Under the pieces are notes generated by a model. That model ran no database searches and was not told the origin of the DNA. It worked only from the letters and a program-made list of their open reading frames with translations. A stretch of DNA of 64,000 nucleotides from assembly GCF_012927345.1 (NCBI RefSeq), contig NZ_JABBGJ010000014.1:1-64000 (forward strand), written 5' to 3'. Below, one piece after another: positions 35,662 to 42,968 of the stretch. This DNA is from Paraburkholderia polaris (GTDB taxonomy: Bacteria > Pseudomonadota > Gammaproteobacteria > Burkholderiales > Burkholderiaceae). Numbering within the stretch: position 1 is the first letter of the stretch; every line of letters begins with the position of its first letter. The position numbers were made by a program, and so were the translations under genes.

Positions 35662-37956
35662 ATGTCGAATGTACGCGAATATCGCGCGCTGCGACCGCTC
35701 GCCAGGGGCTGTGCCGCTCACGGGTTTGCGCTGCGCGTCGCTGCCTCGGCGGCGGCATTTTTCCTGCTATGCATGATGGCCTCATCGTGTAGTGCGGCGG
35801 GGGCTTCAGCCGGTCCCGACAGCGCAAGCAATGCCGATCTGAGCGTCGACGGCAGAAAGTGGCGACCCTGCGCGGCCGAATACGGCACCTGCCGGTTCAG
35901 CGGATCGCGCGACGTGCTGTACGGCACAGTCGAGCAACATGTCATAAAGACGTTCTTGAACAGCGCCGATTGCAATAACGGTGTGTTCGGCGATCCAGCG
36001 CCGGGGGTGGAGAAGCGCTGCGCGGTTGCGCTCACCGCGGTCGATCCGAGCACGGCGGCCAAGGCGGCTGCGGCAGCCTCCGCGAATAAAGACACCACAC
36101 TGGAATCGGCAGCCACCGCGCCCACTGGACTGAAGGCGCCGCCGGGACAGGGCTTGCGCTGTGCCGCGCCCTCCTCACAGGTGCGCGCGGCAGCAAACGG
36201 CGATCTGCTGGAAGCGGACACGCCGAGCGACGGCACGCGCCTGTTCGCAGCGGATAAACCCTTCGCGCTCGTCTTCACGGCGCGTCCGACGCAAAACGAC
36301 ACGCTCAACTGGCAGATCCGCGACAGCTGGAATGCCGTGCGCGCCAGCGGCCGCTTCCCCATTGCGGCCGGCGCCACACTATCGACCCTCAGTTGCGCGT
36401 CGAGCATTGCCGGCTACTTCGCCGTCTCGGCTTCGCTGGAACGCGCACACGGCCAGCTCGAATCGCGCGGTACACGTCCTGCGGGCATCGCCACCTTCGG
36501 CGTGCTGCCCGACACCTCGGCTGCCTTACCCGCCGTACGCTTTCCCTACGAAGACCTGCATCGATTCGGCGGACAGGGCACCGCCTACCTTGCGCCCGGG
36601 CAACATTGCTGCGACGGCGACGGCTACCGGCCGGTCTATACGGCGCTCGGCCTTTCATGGGCGAACGACAACCGCAACTGGTATATGGAGGAGCCGAAAA
36701 ACGCGGGCACGTTCGATCCCGCGAGCAAGCAGTTGCTCCCCTACTTCCGGCGCGGCGACATCATGCGCCTGATCCAGCTTGACGGCATTCCTCAGTGGGT
36801 AAGTCCGAACGGCAAAGAGACGCATAGCTACGCGCCGACCTCGCTCGCGCAAATGAAGGACTACATGGCAAAAGTCGGCGCCGAGTCCAACCGCACGCGG
36901 ATAACCTACTTCCCCAAACAACGCGACAACTACTATCAGGTCACATGGGAACCTGACGCCGATGGTGGCCTGCCCTGGCGCGATTCCGACGCGAATTTCG
37001 TCGCGATGTACAAGGCCGTCTGGGAGGGTATTCATCAGACAGACCCGCACGCCGTGGTGATGGGTGTGACGTACGCCTCGGTGCAGGCCAATGTCGAGTG
37101 GATGCGCCGTCTCGGTCCGCTTGGAATCGGCCGATATATGGACGGCATGACCATTCACGGGTATTACGACATCGGCACGACACCGTCGCATCCCCCCGAG
37201 CGCGTTGCCGACCCAGGCAATCAGGGCACCGTGCCGGGCGCGCTGCCCGCCGCGATGCGCGCGCTGCGCCATGAGTTGCATCAGTACCTGAAGCCGGGCG
37301 CGCCGCTGTTCGTCACCGAAACCGGCATCAGCTACGACATCGGTCAGGCGTACGGCAAGAACTATCCGGGCGCAGACGTGCTGTATGCGCAAGCTGCGGT
37401 CGTGGCGCGCACGCATCTCATCCTGCTCGGCGAAGGCGCGGACATGACCTATGTGTTCTACCTGGCGGACATGCCGGACGCCGCGCGAGGCTACGGGATC
37501 TTCTTCGAACTCGATCATCCGGACGGCGCCTACGGCCCCGTTCGCATCAGCCCCAAACCTGCCGCGCTCGCGGTGGCGGCGATGACACGGATCATCGACG
37601 GAACGGATACGCTCGGGCCGCTCAAGGGTCTGCCAAAAGGCGTTTACGCGTACGCATTCCGCCGCCTCGGCGGCGGCAAGATCGTGACCGCACTATGGAC
37701 GCATGACAACGACGCATGGAACGCCAAAACCGGCTTCAGCGCGAGCCAGAGCGCAGACTATCGTCTGCGGGTCGACGCGCCCGGCACGTCGGGCGAAGTA
37801 ACGGTGTTCGACATGATGGGCAACCCATCGAACTTGCCGTATCGCGACGGCGTCGCGAGCCTCAAGCTCTCGCCAACGCCCCTCTATGTGGTCTCCGCCA
37901 ACGTCGGCGTCTTCAAGGACGCAGTCATGACCCCGGAGGGTTACGTTCCTCGCTAG
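35662..37956 (+). CDS. Exported clan-A-like glycoside hydrolase with Cys-rich N-terminal domain
   Basis: 764 residues. After a signal sequence (VAASAAAFFLLCMMASSCSA) comes a ~65-residue cysteine-containing domain (WRPCAAEYGTCRFSG ... CNNGVFGDP), then a β-domain, then a TIM-barrel region: MRLIQLDGIPQWV, YYQVTWEPDADGG (Glu430, candidate acid/base) and PLFVTETGISYD (Glu553, candidate nucleophile). A C-terminal β-sandwich (IVTALWTHDNDAW ... GEVTVFDMMGN) follows, as in GH5/GH39-like enzymes. The canonical Asn before the acid/base Glu is Trp here. It is a paralogue of 42969-44924, which lacks the Cys-rich domain. A role in trimming, release or turnover of the EPS is likely (inference); the exact GH family is not assigned. 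Confidence 0.75.
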   Translation: MSNVREYRALRPLARGCAAHGFALRVAASAAAFFLLCMMASSCSAAGASAGPDSASNADLSVDGRKWRPCAAEYGTCRFSGSRDVLYGTVEQHVIKTFLNSADCNNGVFGDPAPGVEKRCAVALTAVDPSTAAKAAAAASANKDTTLESAATAPTGLKAPPGQGLRCAAPSSQVRAAANGDLLEADTPSDGTRLFAADKPFALVFTARPTQNDTLNWQIRDSWNAVRASGRFPIAAGATLSTLSCASSIAGYFAVSASLERAHGQLESRGTRPAGIATFGVLPDTSAALPAVRFPYEDLHRFGGQGTAYLAPGQHCCDGDGYRPVYTALGLSWANDNRNWYMEEPKNAGTFDPASKQLLPYFRRGDIMRLIQLDGIPQWVSPNGKETHSYAPTSLAQMKDYMAKVGAESNRTRITYFPKQRDNYYQVTWEPDADGGLPWRDSDANFVAMYKAVWEGIHQTDPHAVVMGVTYASVQANVEWMRRLGPLGIGRYMDGMTIHGYYDIGTTPSHPPERVADPGNQGTVPGALPAAMRALRHELHQYLKPGAPLFVTETGISYDIGQAYGKNYPGADVLYAQAAVVARTHLILLGEGADMTYVFYLADMPDAARGYGIFFELDHPDGAYGPVRISPKPAALAVAAMTRIIDGTDTLGPLKGLPKGVYAYAFRRLGGGKIVTALWTHDNDAWNAKTGFSASQSADYRLRVDAPGTSGEVTVFDMMGNPSNLPYRDGVASLKLSPTPLYVVSANVGVFKDAVMTPEGYVPR

Positions 37957-38156
37957 CGGTGCCGTGCATGTAGCGGCCGCGCCGGGGGCTGCGATAAGCA
38001 CGGCTCACTGTCGCGATGCGCCGATACTTCGGCGTGTCGTGACAGAGCGGTCCGTTGCGTGCGCACGTAAGATCCAAGCGGGTGGCATCGTCACGACTGC
38101 AAGCGCCGTCAGGATCGCCCTCACGCTCAATCGCCGCACGCCCCGCAGGAGATGAC

Positions 38157-38609
38157 ATGCTGACCGAGATCGATTTCCTGGACGTGGTGCGTCTCACGCC
38201 ACTGGTCGCGATCGATCTGATCGTCAGCGACGCTGAGGGTCGCGTGTTGATCGGCCATCGGCGCAATCGTCCTGCGCGCGGCACATGGTTCGTTCCTGGC
38301 GGGCGCATTCATAAAGACGAAACGCTCGACGCAGCGTTCGCACGCATTGCCGACGCCGAATTGGGCATTGCAAAGCTGGCGCGCTCGACCGCACGCTTCG
38401 AAGGCGTTTTCGAGCACCACTACCAGGACAACTTCGCCGCCGAGCCCGACGTGTCGACGCACTACATCGTGCTTGCCTATGCGCTGCAGTTCACCAGCAC
38501 CGTCTCAGTCGGCCGGCTCGACCAGCACAGCGAATATCTCTGGCTCGCGCCTTCGGAACTGCTCGCGCGCGCCGATGTTCACGAGAACACCAAGGCTTAT
38601 TTCCGCTGA
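38157..38609 (+). CDS. gmm: GDP-mannose mannosyl hydrolase (Nudix family)
   Basis: 150 residues. The Nudix region GGRIHKDETLDAAFARIADAELGI lacks the canonical paired glutamates (REUXEE), which is the known peculiarity of GDP-mannose hydrolases (Gmm/WcaH); the N-terminal VRLTPLVAIDLIVSDAEGRVLIGHRRNRPARGTWFVPGGR also matches that family. It hydrolyses GDP-mannose or GDP-glucose to GDP and sugar and may balance the GDP-mannose pool fed into Gmd. The ATG at 38157 follows aggagatgac. It lies between two secreted-enzyme genes on the same strand. Confidence 0.9.
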   Translation: MLTEIDFLDVVRLTPLVAIDLIVSDAEGRVLIGHRRNRPARGTWFVPGGRIHKDETLDAAFARIADAELGIAKLARSTARFEGVFEHHYQDNFAAEPDVSTHYIVLAYALQFTSTVSVGRLDQHSEYLWLAPSELLARADVHENTKAYFR

Positions 38610-38755
38610 CGCCAAGGCTACCGTTGGGGCCAACAGCCCCGCTACCGGCATGGCCCATTGCCGGCGTGCAAAAGCGATGCCAACTGTGAGTTCGCCAACG
38701 TGGCGGACCACGCCGATACAGTATGATCGAGCTCACCGTCAGGGCTCGAATCAAC

Positions 38756-41137
38756 ATGCGATCATCGGCAGCCAGGCTCGTTCGCGATTCATTCATTGCT
38801 TTTCTAGCGCTACTTTTCTTGGCTTTCCTTCCCGGTTCGGCGCGCGCGGCGGATTGCGGCGCCGGTACGCTGGTCACCGTCGTCGCCCACCTCGATGACG
38901 ATCTGCTCTTCGTGGACCCCGCTATCAGCGAACGGCTCGATGCCGGCTGGTGCATCACCACGGTGCATCTGATCGGCGGCGCCAATGGTGCGAATTTCGC
39001 TTACGTGCAGACCCGCGAGCGGGCCTCGCGGCTCGCTTATGCGCGGATGGCGGGGGTGCCTGACGAATGGATCGAAGCGAATATCCCGATTGCCGGCAAG
39101 CTCGTGCACCAGATGGTGCTGAAGGCGAAGCCGCAGGTTCGTCTGCTTGAACTCCGCCTGCCTGGCGGCGCCGTGCGCGGCGGCCGCGTACCGCTCGGCC
39201 TCCTGTGGGAACAGCACGCCACGCTCTCCACCTATCCGATGAACGCCGACGGTTCCGTGCGTGTGCAATACGATCGGGCCTCGCTGTCGGCCACGCTGAA
39301 AGTGATACTCGCCGAGGCGTCGCAGATCTACACGCTCAATCCGGACACGGTGCCGTTTCTCGAGCATCCCGATCACATCTATGCCGCGCGCATCACGCGC
39401 CACGTCGCCCAGACGCTGAGCAAAAGCGTGCCGATCGAATACCACATCACCTATCCAACCGGCGACTGGCCCGGCAACGTTCCGGCGGCTGAAGTTCAGC
39501 GCAAGCGCGACATCGTCGCCAGCTATTTTTCTGTCGACGGCAGCGAGTTTTCGCACGTATTCGGCGAGTTCCAGTGGGACGGCAATTGGGTCGCGCGCCG
39601 CTATGCGTTTGCCGACCGCAGCGATCGCCGCGTCGCGGATTTCCAGTCGCATCCCGTTCAGCTATTCAATGCGGCCGCGACCCGCTGCCTGACCTCCGCG
39701 GGTAGCGGCCAGGCGCCGACACTCGCCGCGTGCACGGGCTCATCCGCGCAACAATGGCGCTGGGATCCGCTGACCGTCTATCCCGGCAATACGCGCAATG
39801 CCGCGCTCGTCAGCGCCGCGACTTCGCAGTGCATCGCCGAACGCGACGGCTATCTGATCTCCGAGACCTGCGATCAATGGGACATGGCGCAGCGCTGGAC
39901 ACCGTGGGACTTCGGCCTCGTCTATACGCCGCTGCGGCACTGTCTCGGCGAAAACGACGGCAAGCTCACCATGCGCGGCTGCACGCTGCTCACCACACGC
40001 TACCGTTGGGCGACCACGCAACGCACCCAGGCGACCGATCTGCGGCTCGCGACCGCGATGGTTGGCGACATCGCCGGCACGGGCGAACAAGCCGCGGTCT
40101 ATGTGCAGCGACAGCACGATGGGCCCGGATTCAACGTGTATGCGGCGTCGCTCGTGAAAGCGTCGCCCCCCGCCCTTTGGTACGCGAACACTGTCCCGTT
40201 CGATCCCCGCGCGACGGCGCCGAGTTGCGCGGATGACAAGTTGTGCTTCGACAGCGCGCGCTTTCTGCTAGGCGACTTCGACGGCGACGGCAAAGCGGAC
40301 TTGATGGTCGTTACCGCGCGCCGCGGCGGCACGGCGTTCTGGTTGCTTCGCAGTACAGGCGATCGCTTCGAAGCCCCACGCCTCTGGCTCCAGACCGACA
40401 GCGCGTTCAGGCCTGAGCTGGCGCAGCAATATGTAGCGGCGGATTTCAGCGGAACGGGACGTGCCGGCGTGCTGATCGCACAGAAACGAACGGATAGCGG
40501 GCTCGACCTCTGGCTGGCGTCTTCCACGGGCTCAACCGGCTCGGCGCCGACGCTCATGGCACAGGCAAAAGCGCTACCGCGAAACGCAAATCTTCTGCCG
40601 GTCCAGGTTCCAGGATCACGCGCGTCACTCGTCGTGATGGAGGCTGCGGACGGCCGGCTCGCGCTTACGCAAATTGTCAACGACGGCACGCGCATGACCA
40701 TCGGCGAACGCAGACTATTGCCGGCGAATTTCCTGCCCGATTTCGTCAAGGTGACGGTCGGGGCGGTGCACGGCAAAGCAAGCAATACGCTGGTCCTTTT
40801 GACACCGCATCTCGATGGAACAAATGAGGACGCGGTCATCGACATTGCCACGCTCGACACGGCGGACGCGAGGAGCGTGCCCGTCCAGGCAGCGACATTG
40901 CATGGCATGTCGTGGTCGGATGTCTTTCCGGTTTTCGTGCGCGACAAGCGCAATGCCGCGCTCGTGCTTTACCGGAGAACCGACGCGACGCTCGGCGATT
41001 TCTATTTCACCGGCGGCGCACCGGCGCTGACGCGCTATCCGGTCGGCGACGGTTTCGCCCTGGGCACAGCCCAGGATCTCGGTGAACTGCCGGGGCTCTT
41101 CTCGGAGACGGTGCGGATCGACCGATTGGCGCAGTAG
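38756..41137 (+). CDS. Secreted PIG-L deacetylase fused to ricin-type lectin and VCBS repeats
   Basis: 793 residues. The signal peptide (DSFIAFLALLFLAFLPGSARAA) is followed by a PIG-L/LmbE-type N-acetyl-sugar deacetylase domain with VVAHLDDDLLF (zinc and catalytic Asp) and FLEHPDHIYAARI (second zinc histidines), to about residue 290. A ricin B-like β-trefoil follows (QLFNAAATRCLTSAG, QQWRW, SQCIAERDG, QRWTPW, HCLGENDGK). The last half has VCBS/FG-GAP-like repeats: VGDIAGTGEQAAV, LGDFDGDGKADLMVV (calcium-type loop), AADFSGTGRAGVLIA. Domain order suggests a carbohydrate-targeted deacetylase working outside the cell on the EPS or another amino-sugar polymer. The start at 38756 fits the signal peptide; ATG at 38723 is in frame. 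Confidence 0.85.
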   Translation: MRSSAARLVRDSFIAFLALLFLAFLPGSARAADCGAGTLVTVVAHLDDDLLFVDPAISERLDAGWCITTVHLIGGANGANFAYVQTRERASRLAYARMAGVPDEWIEANIPIAGKLVHQMVLKAKPQVRLLELRLPGGAVRGGRVPLGLLWEQHATLSTYPMNADGSVRVQYDRASLSATLKVILAEASQIYTLNPDTVPFLEHPDHIYAARITRHVAQTLSKSVPIEYHITYPTGDWPGNVPAAEVQRKRDIVASYFSVDGSEFSHVFGEFQWDGNWVARRYAFADRSDRRVADFQSHPVQLFNAAATRCLTSAGSGQAPTLAACTGSSAQQWRWDPLTVYPGNTRNAALVSAATSQCIAERDGYLISETCDQWDMAQRWTPWDFGLVYTPLRHCLGENDGKLTMRGCTLLTTRYRWATTQRTQATDLRLATAMVGDIAGTGEQAAVYVQRQHDGPGFNVYAASLVKASPPALWYANTVPFDPRATAPSCADDKLCFDSARFLLGDFDGDGKADLMVVTARRGGTAFWLLRSTGDRFEAPRLWLQTDSAFRPELAQQYVAADFSGTGRAGVLIAQKRTDSGLDLWLASSTGSTGSAPTLMAQAKALPRNANLLPVQVPGSRASLVVMEAADGRLALTQIVNDGTRMTIGERRLLPANFLPDFVKVTVGAVHGKASNTLVLLTPHLDGTNEDAVIDIATLDTADARSVPVQAATLHGMSWSDVFPVFVRDKRNAALVLYRRTDATLGDFYFTGGAPALTRYPVGDGFALGTAQDLGELPGLFSETVRIDRLAQ

Positions 41138-41162
41138 CGCGAGCTGGTCGATCCGGCGCAGT

Positions 41163-42248
41163 TCAGGCCGACACTTGCAGCGAACGGACGAACTGCCGTG
41201 CGATCGTCATGTAGCGATCTGCCGTGTCATGCAACGTGTATCCCGCCAGTTGCCGGTTGGCACGCGGCATGTCGAGCGCCCCGAGCAATGCGCGGCCGTA
41301 GGCCTCAGGATCGGTCGTATCGACGAGATTGACGCTGGCAAATCCACTGGCAAAAGCGAACGATGGAATCCGGTTCGCCACGACGGGAATACCCGAGGCG
41401 AGCGCCTCCAGAAAGCCGATGCTCTGCGCTTCGAATCGAGAAGGCATGGCGAAGACACGCGAGGAGCGCAGGATCGCGGCGACATCCGAGCGCGGCCCGC
41501 ACACGGTCACGCGGCTTTCCAACCCGAGTTGATGAACGAGCGACAGCACCGCCTTGTGATAGGCGATGTCTTCGACGACACCACACAGCAGCAGGCGTGC
41601 CTCGGGCTCGCTTTGCAGGACACGCTCGAACGCGCGGATCGTGTGCAACTGGCTCTTCGCTTCTATATAGCGGCCCAGCTGAACAATCTGCTTGGCAGGC
41701 ACTGCGATATCCGGTGCCGACGTGCCGTTGTCCTCCGCGAACTGCGACGCGTCGACGCCATTCGGGATCACCACCATCGCCGGATGTTTGCCGATCTCTC
41801 TCAAGTAGTCGTCGATATTTTGCTGCGACACGCCGATGATCGCTCTCGCCCGCCGTGACAGCAGGCGCTCGGCCCGCTTGAGCGCGCCGTTCTCGAAGTC
41901 GTTGACGCCGGAGTGCATCACCCAGGCGATCGGCGTATGGACAGGCAGTAGACGCACATAAAGTGCGGCGAGCGTGGCGTGAGCCACGATGAAATCGGGA
42001 CGGAACTGGCGCACCACCCGATACAGGTGCAGCAGTTTGCCCACCCTCCCGTATCGGATGCTCGGGAACAGGCAGGTGACGCCCGCGGCCTCAAGCTCCG
42101 CGCGAATACCGATGAAATCGTCCTGCTGCGGAAGCAGCGATGCAATACAAACGTCATGGCCGCCGCGCTGATGATGAATCGCAAGCCCCTTTACCAGCAC
42201 CTCTGCCCCGGACAGTCGCGGTGCGTGAACCAACTGAAGAATTCTCAC
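41163..42248 (-). CDS. GT4-type glycosyltransferase, paralogue of 11018-12100
   Basis: 361 residues, GT-B fold. RILQLVHAPRLSGAEVLVKGLAI at the N-terminus, GVSQQNIDDYLREIG in the linker, and IVQLGRYIEAKSQLHTIRAF plus SRFEAQSIGFLEALASGIPVVA in the donor domain, where the E-x7-E pair is kept. It aligns end to end with the product of 11018-12100, pointing to duplication within the locus. It runs opposite to the flanking secreted-enzyme genes and is probably transcribed alone from the 720-bp region to its right. Confidence 0.88.
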   Translation of the reverse strand: MRILQLVHAPRLSGAEVLVKGLAIHHQRGGHDVCIASLLPQQDDFIGIRAELEAAGVTCLFPSIRYGRVGKLLHLYRVVRQFRPDFIVAHATLAALYVRLLPVHTPIAWVMHSGVNDFENGALKRAERLLSRRARAIIGVSQQNIDDYLREIGKHPAMVVIPNGVDASQFAEDNGTSAPDIAVPAKQIVQLGRYIEAKSQLHTIRAFERVLQSEPEARLLLCGVVEDIAYHKAVLSLVHQLGLESRVTVCGPRSDVAAILRSSRVFAMPSRFEAQSIGFLEALASGIPVVANRIPSFAFASGFASVNLVDTTDPEAYGRALLGALDMPRANRQLAGYTLHDTADRYMTIARQFVRSLQVSA

Positions 42249-42486
42249 GATCTATCTCTCTGGATAACCGCCTTTTTTGCGCAGCGGATGGACATGCCGA
42301 CCAGCAAGTACCGGCCCCAAAAAACATCGGCATTCCATCTCGTTCATCTGGCGCGCCCTTTTTGCAGGACGCGCCTCGTCTCCATAAAACAGCGACAGTT
42401 CCGCCGCGAAGTCACGGTCGCGAGGAAACCTTACACCGAAGGCCCAGCACTTTTCCGCCATCTCCAAGGTTCCATCGGCTATGGAA

Positions 42487-42502
42487 TGAGCGCTAGCGCC
42501 CA
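42487..42502. promoter_or_regulatory. Near-palindrome, candidate EPS operator (copy 3)
   Basis: tgagcgctagcgccca keeps the gcgctagcgc core of the left-border palindrome and differs from its 16-bp centre at two positions. It lies 239 bp upstream of the glycosyltransferase at 41163-42248, about the same distance as copy 1 has from its gene, and 467 bp upstream of the second glycosidase gene. Confidence 0.45.
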
Positions 42503-42650
42503 TTTCGCCGTGGTTTACGCCAATTCGTATAGTTAGGCATCCGTTACAACTTTATTCGACCCCCATTTTTGTTTGGCGGATAAAGACTGATTTAATCATA
42601 TGTATTTTTTGATGAGATCAATGCAATTAGTACTGCATTATTGTTCATAC

Positions 42651-42665
42651 GTAACGACTCGTTAC
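42651..42665. promoter_or_regulatory. 15-bp inverted repeat
   Basis: gtaacga and tcgttac are perfect 7-bp arms around a single c. It lies in AT-rich DNA 304 bp upstream of the second glycosidase gene and could be a repressor site. Confidence 0.35.
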
Positions 42666-42968
42666 TTCTTTTAAACATACTAATGCGTATTGTTGCGGTC
42701 GATTCGCCTCGTCAGAGGCTTTCTTGCTTACAGAACAGTAAAAAGTTCATTGAGCGGCGCCATCAACTCAGGCCCTGCGATATGAACCACGCTGTTCTCC
42801 AGACGTTAGTTGTTTTCGTCGCACCTTCCCCGGCCGTCCGATTCCGCCAAATCCGCCATGACGTGCGGCACGGATTCGTACGATATGAATTTTTCTTCGC
42901 TCCGTCTCCCAACGCGCTTTGCGCGAAGAGGCGAACGAACGTTCAGCTTACGCATTGGTTAGAGATTG

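Larger units (their letters stand above)
42249..42968. other. AT-rich intergenic region at the right border of the EPS locus
   Basis: 720 bp without a convincing gene, between the leftward glycosyltransferase and the second glycosidase gene. It holds palindrome copy 3 (42487-42502) and a 15-bp perfect palindrome-like repeat at 42651-42665. The stretch 42530-42720 is strongly AT-rich compared with the coding DNA around it. Confidence 0.6.
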
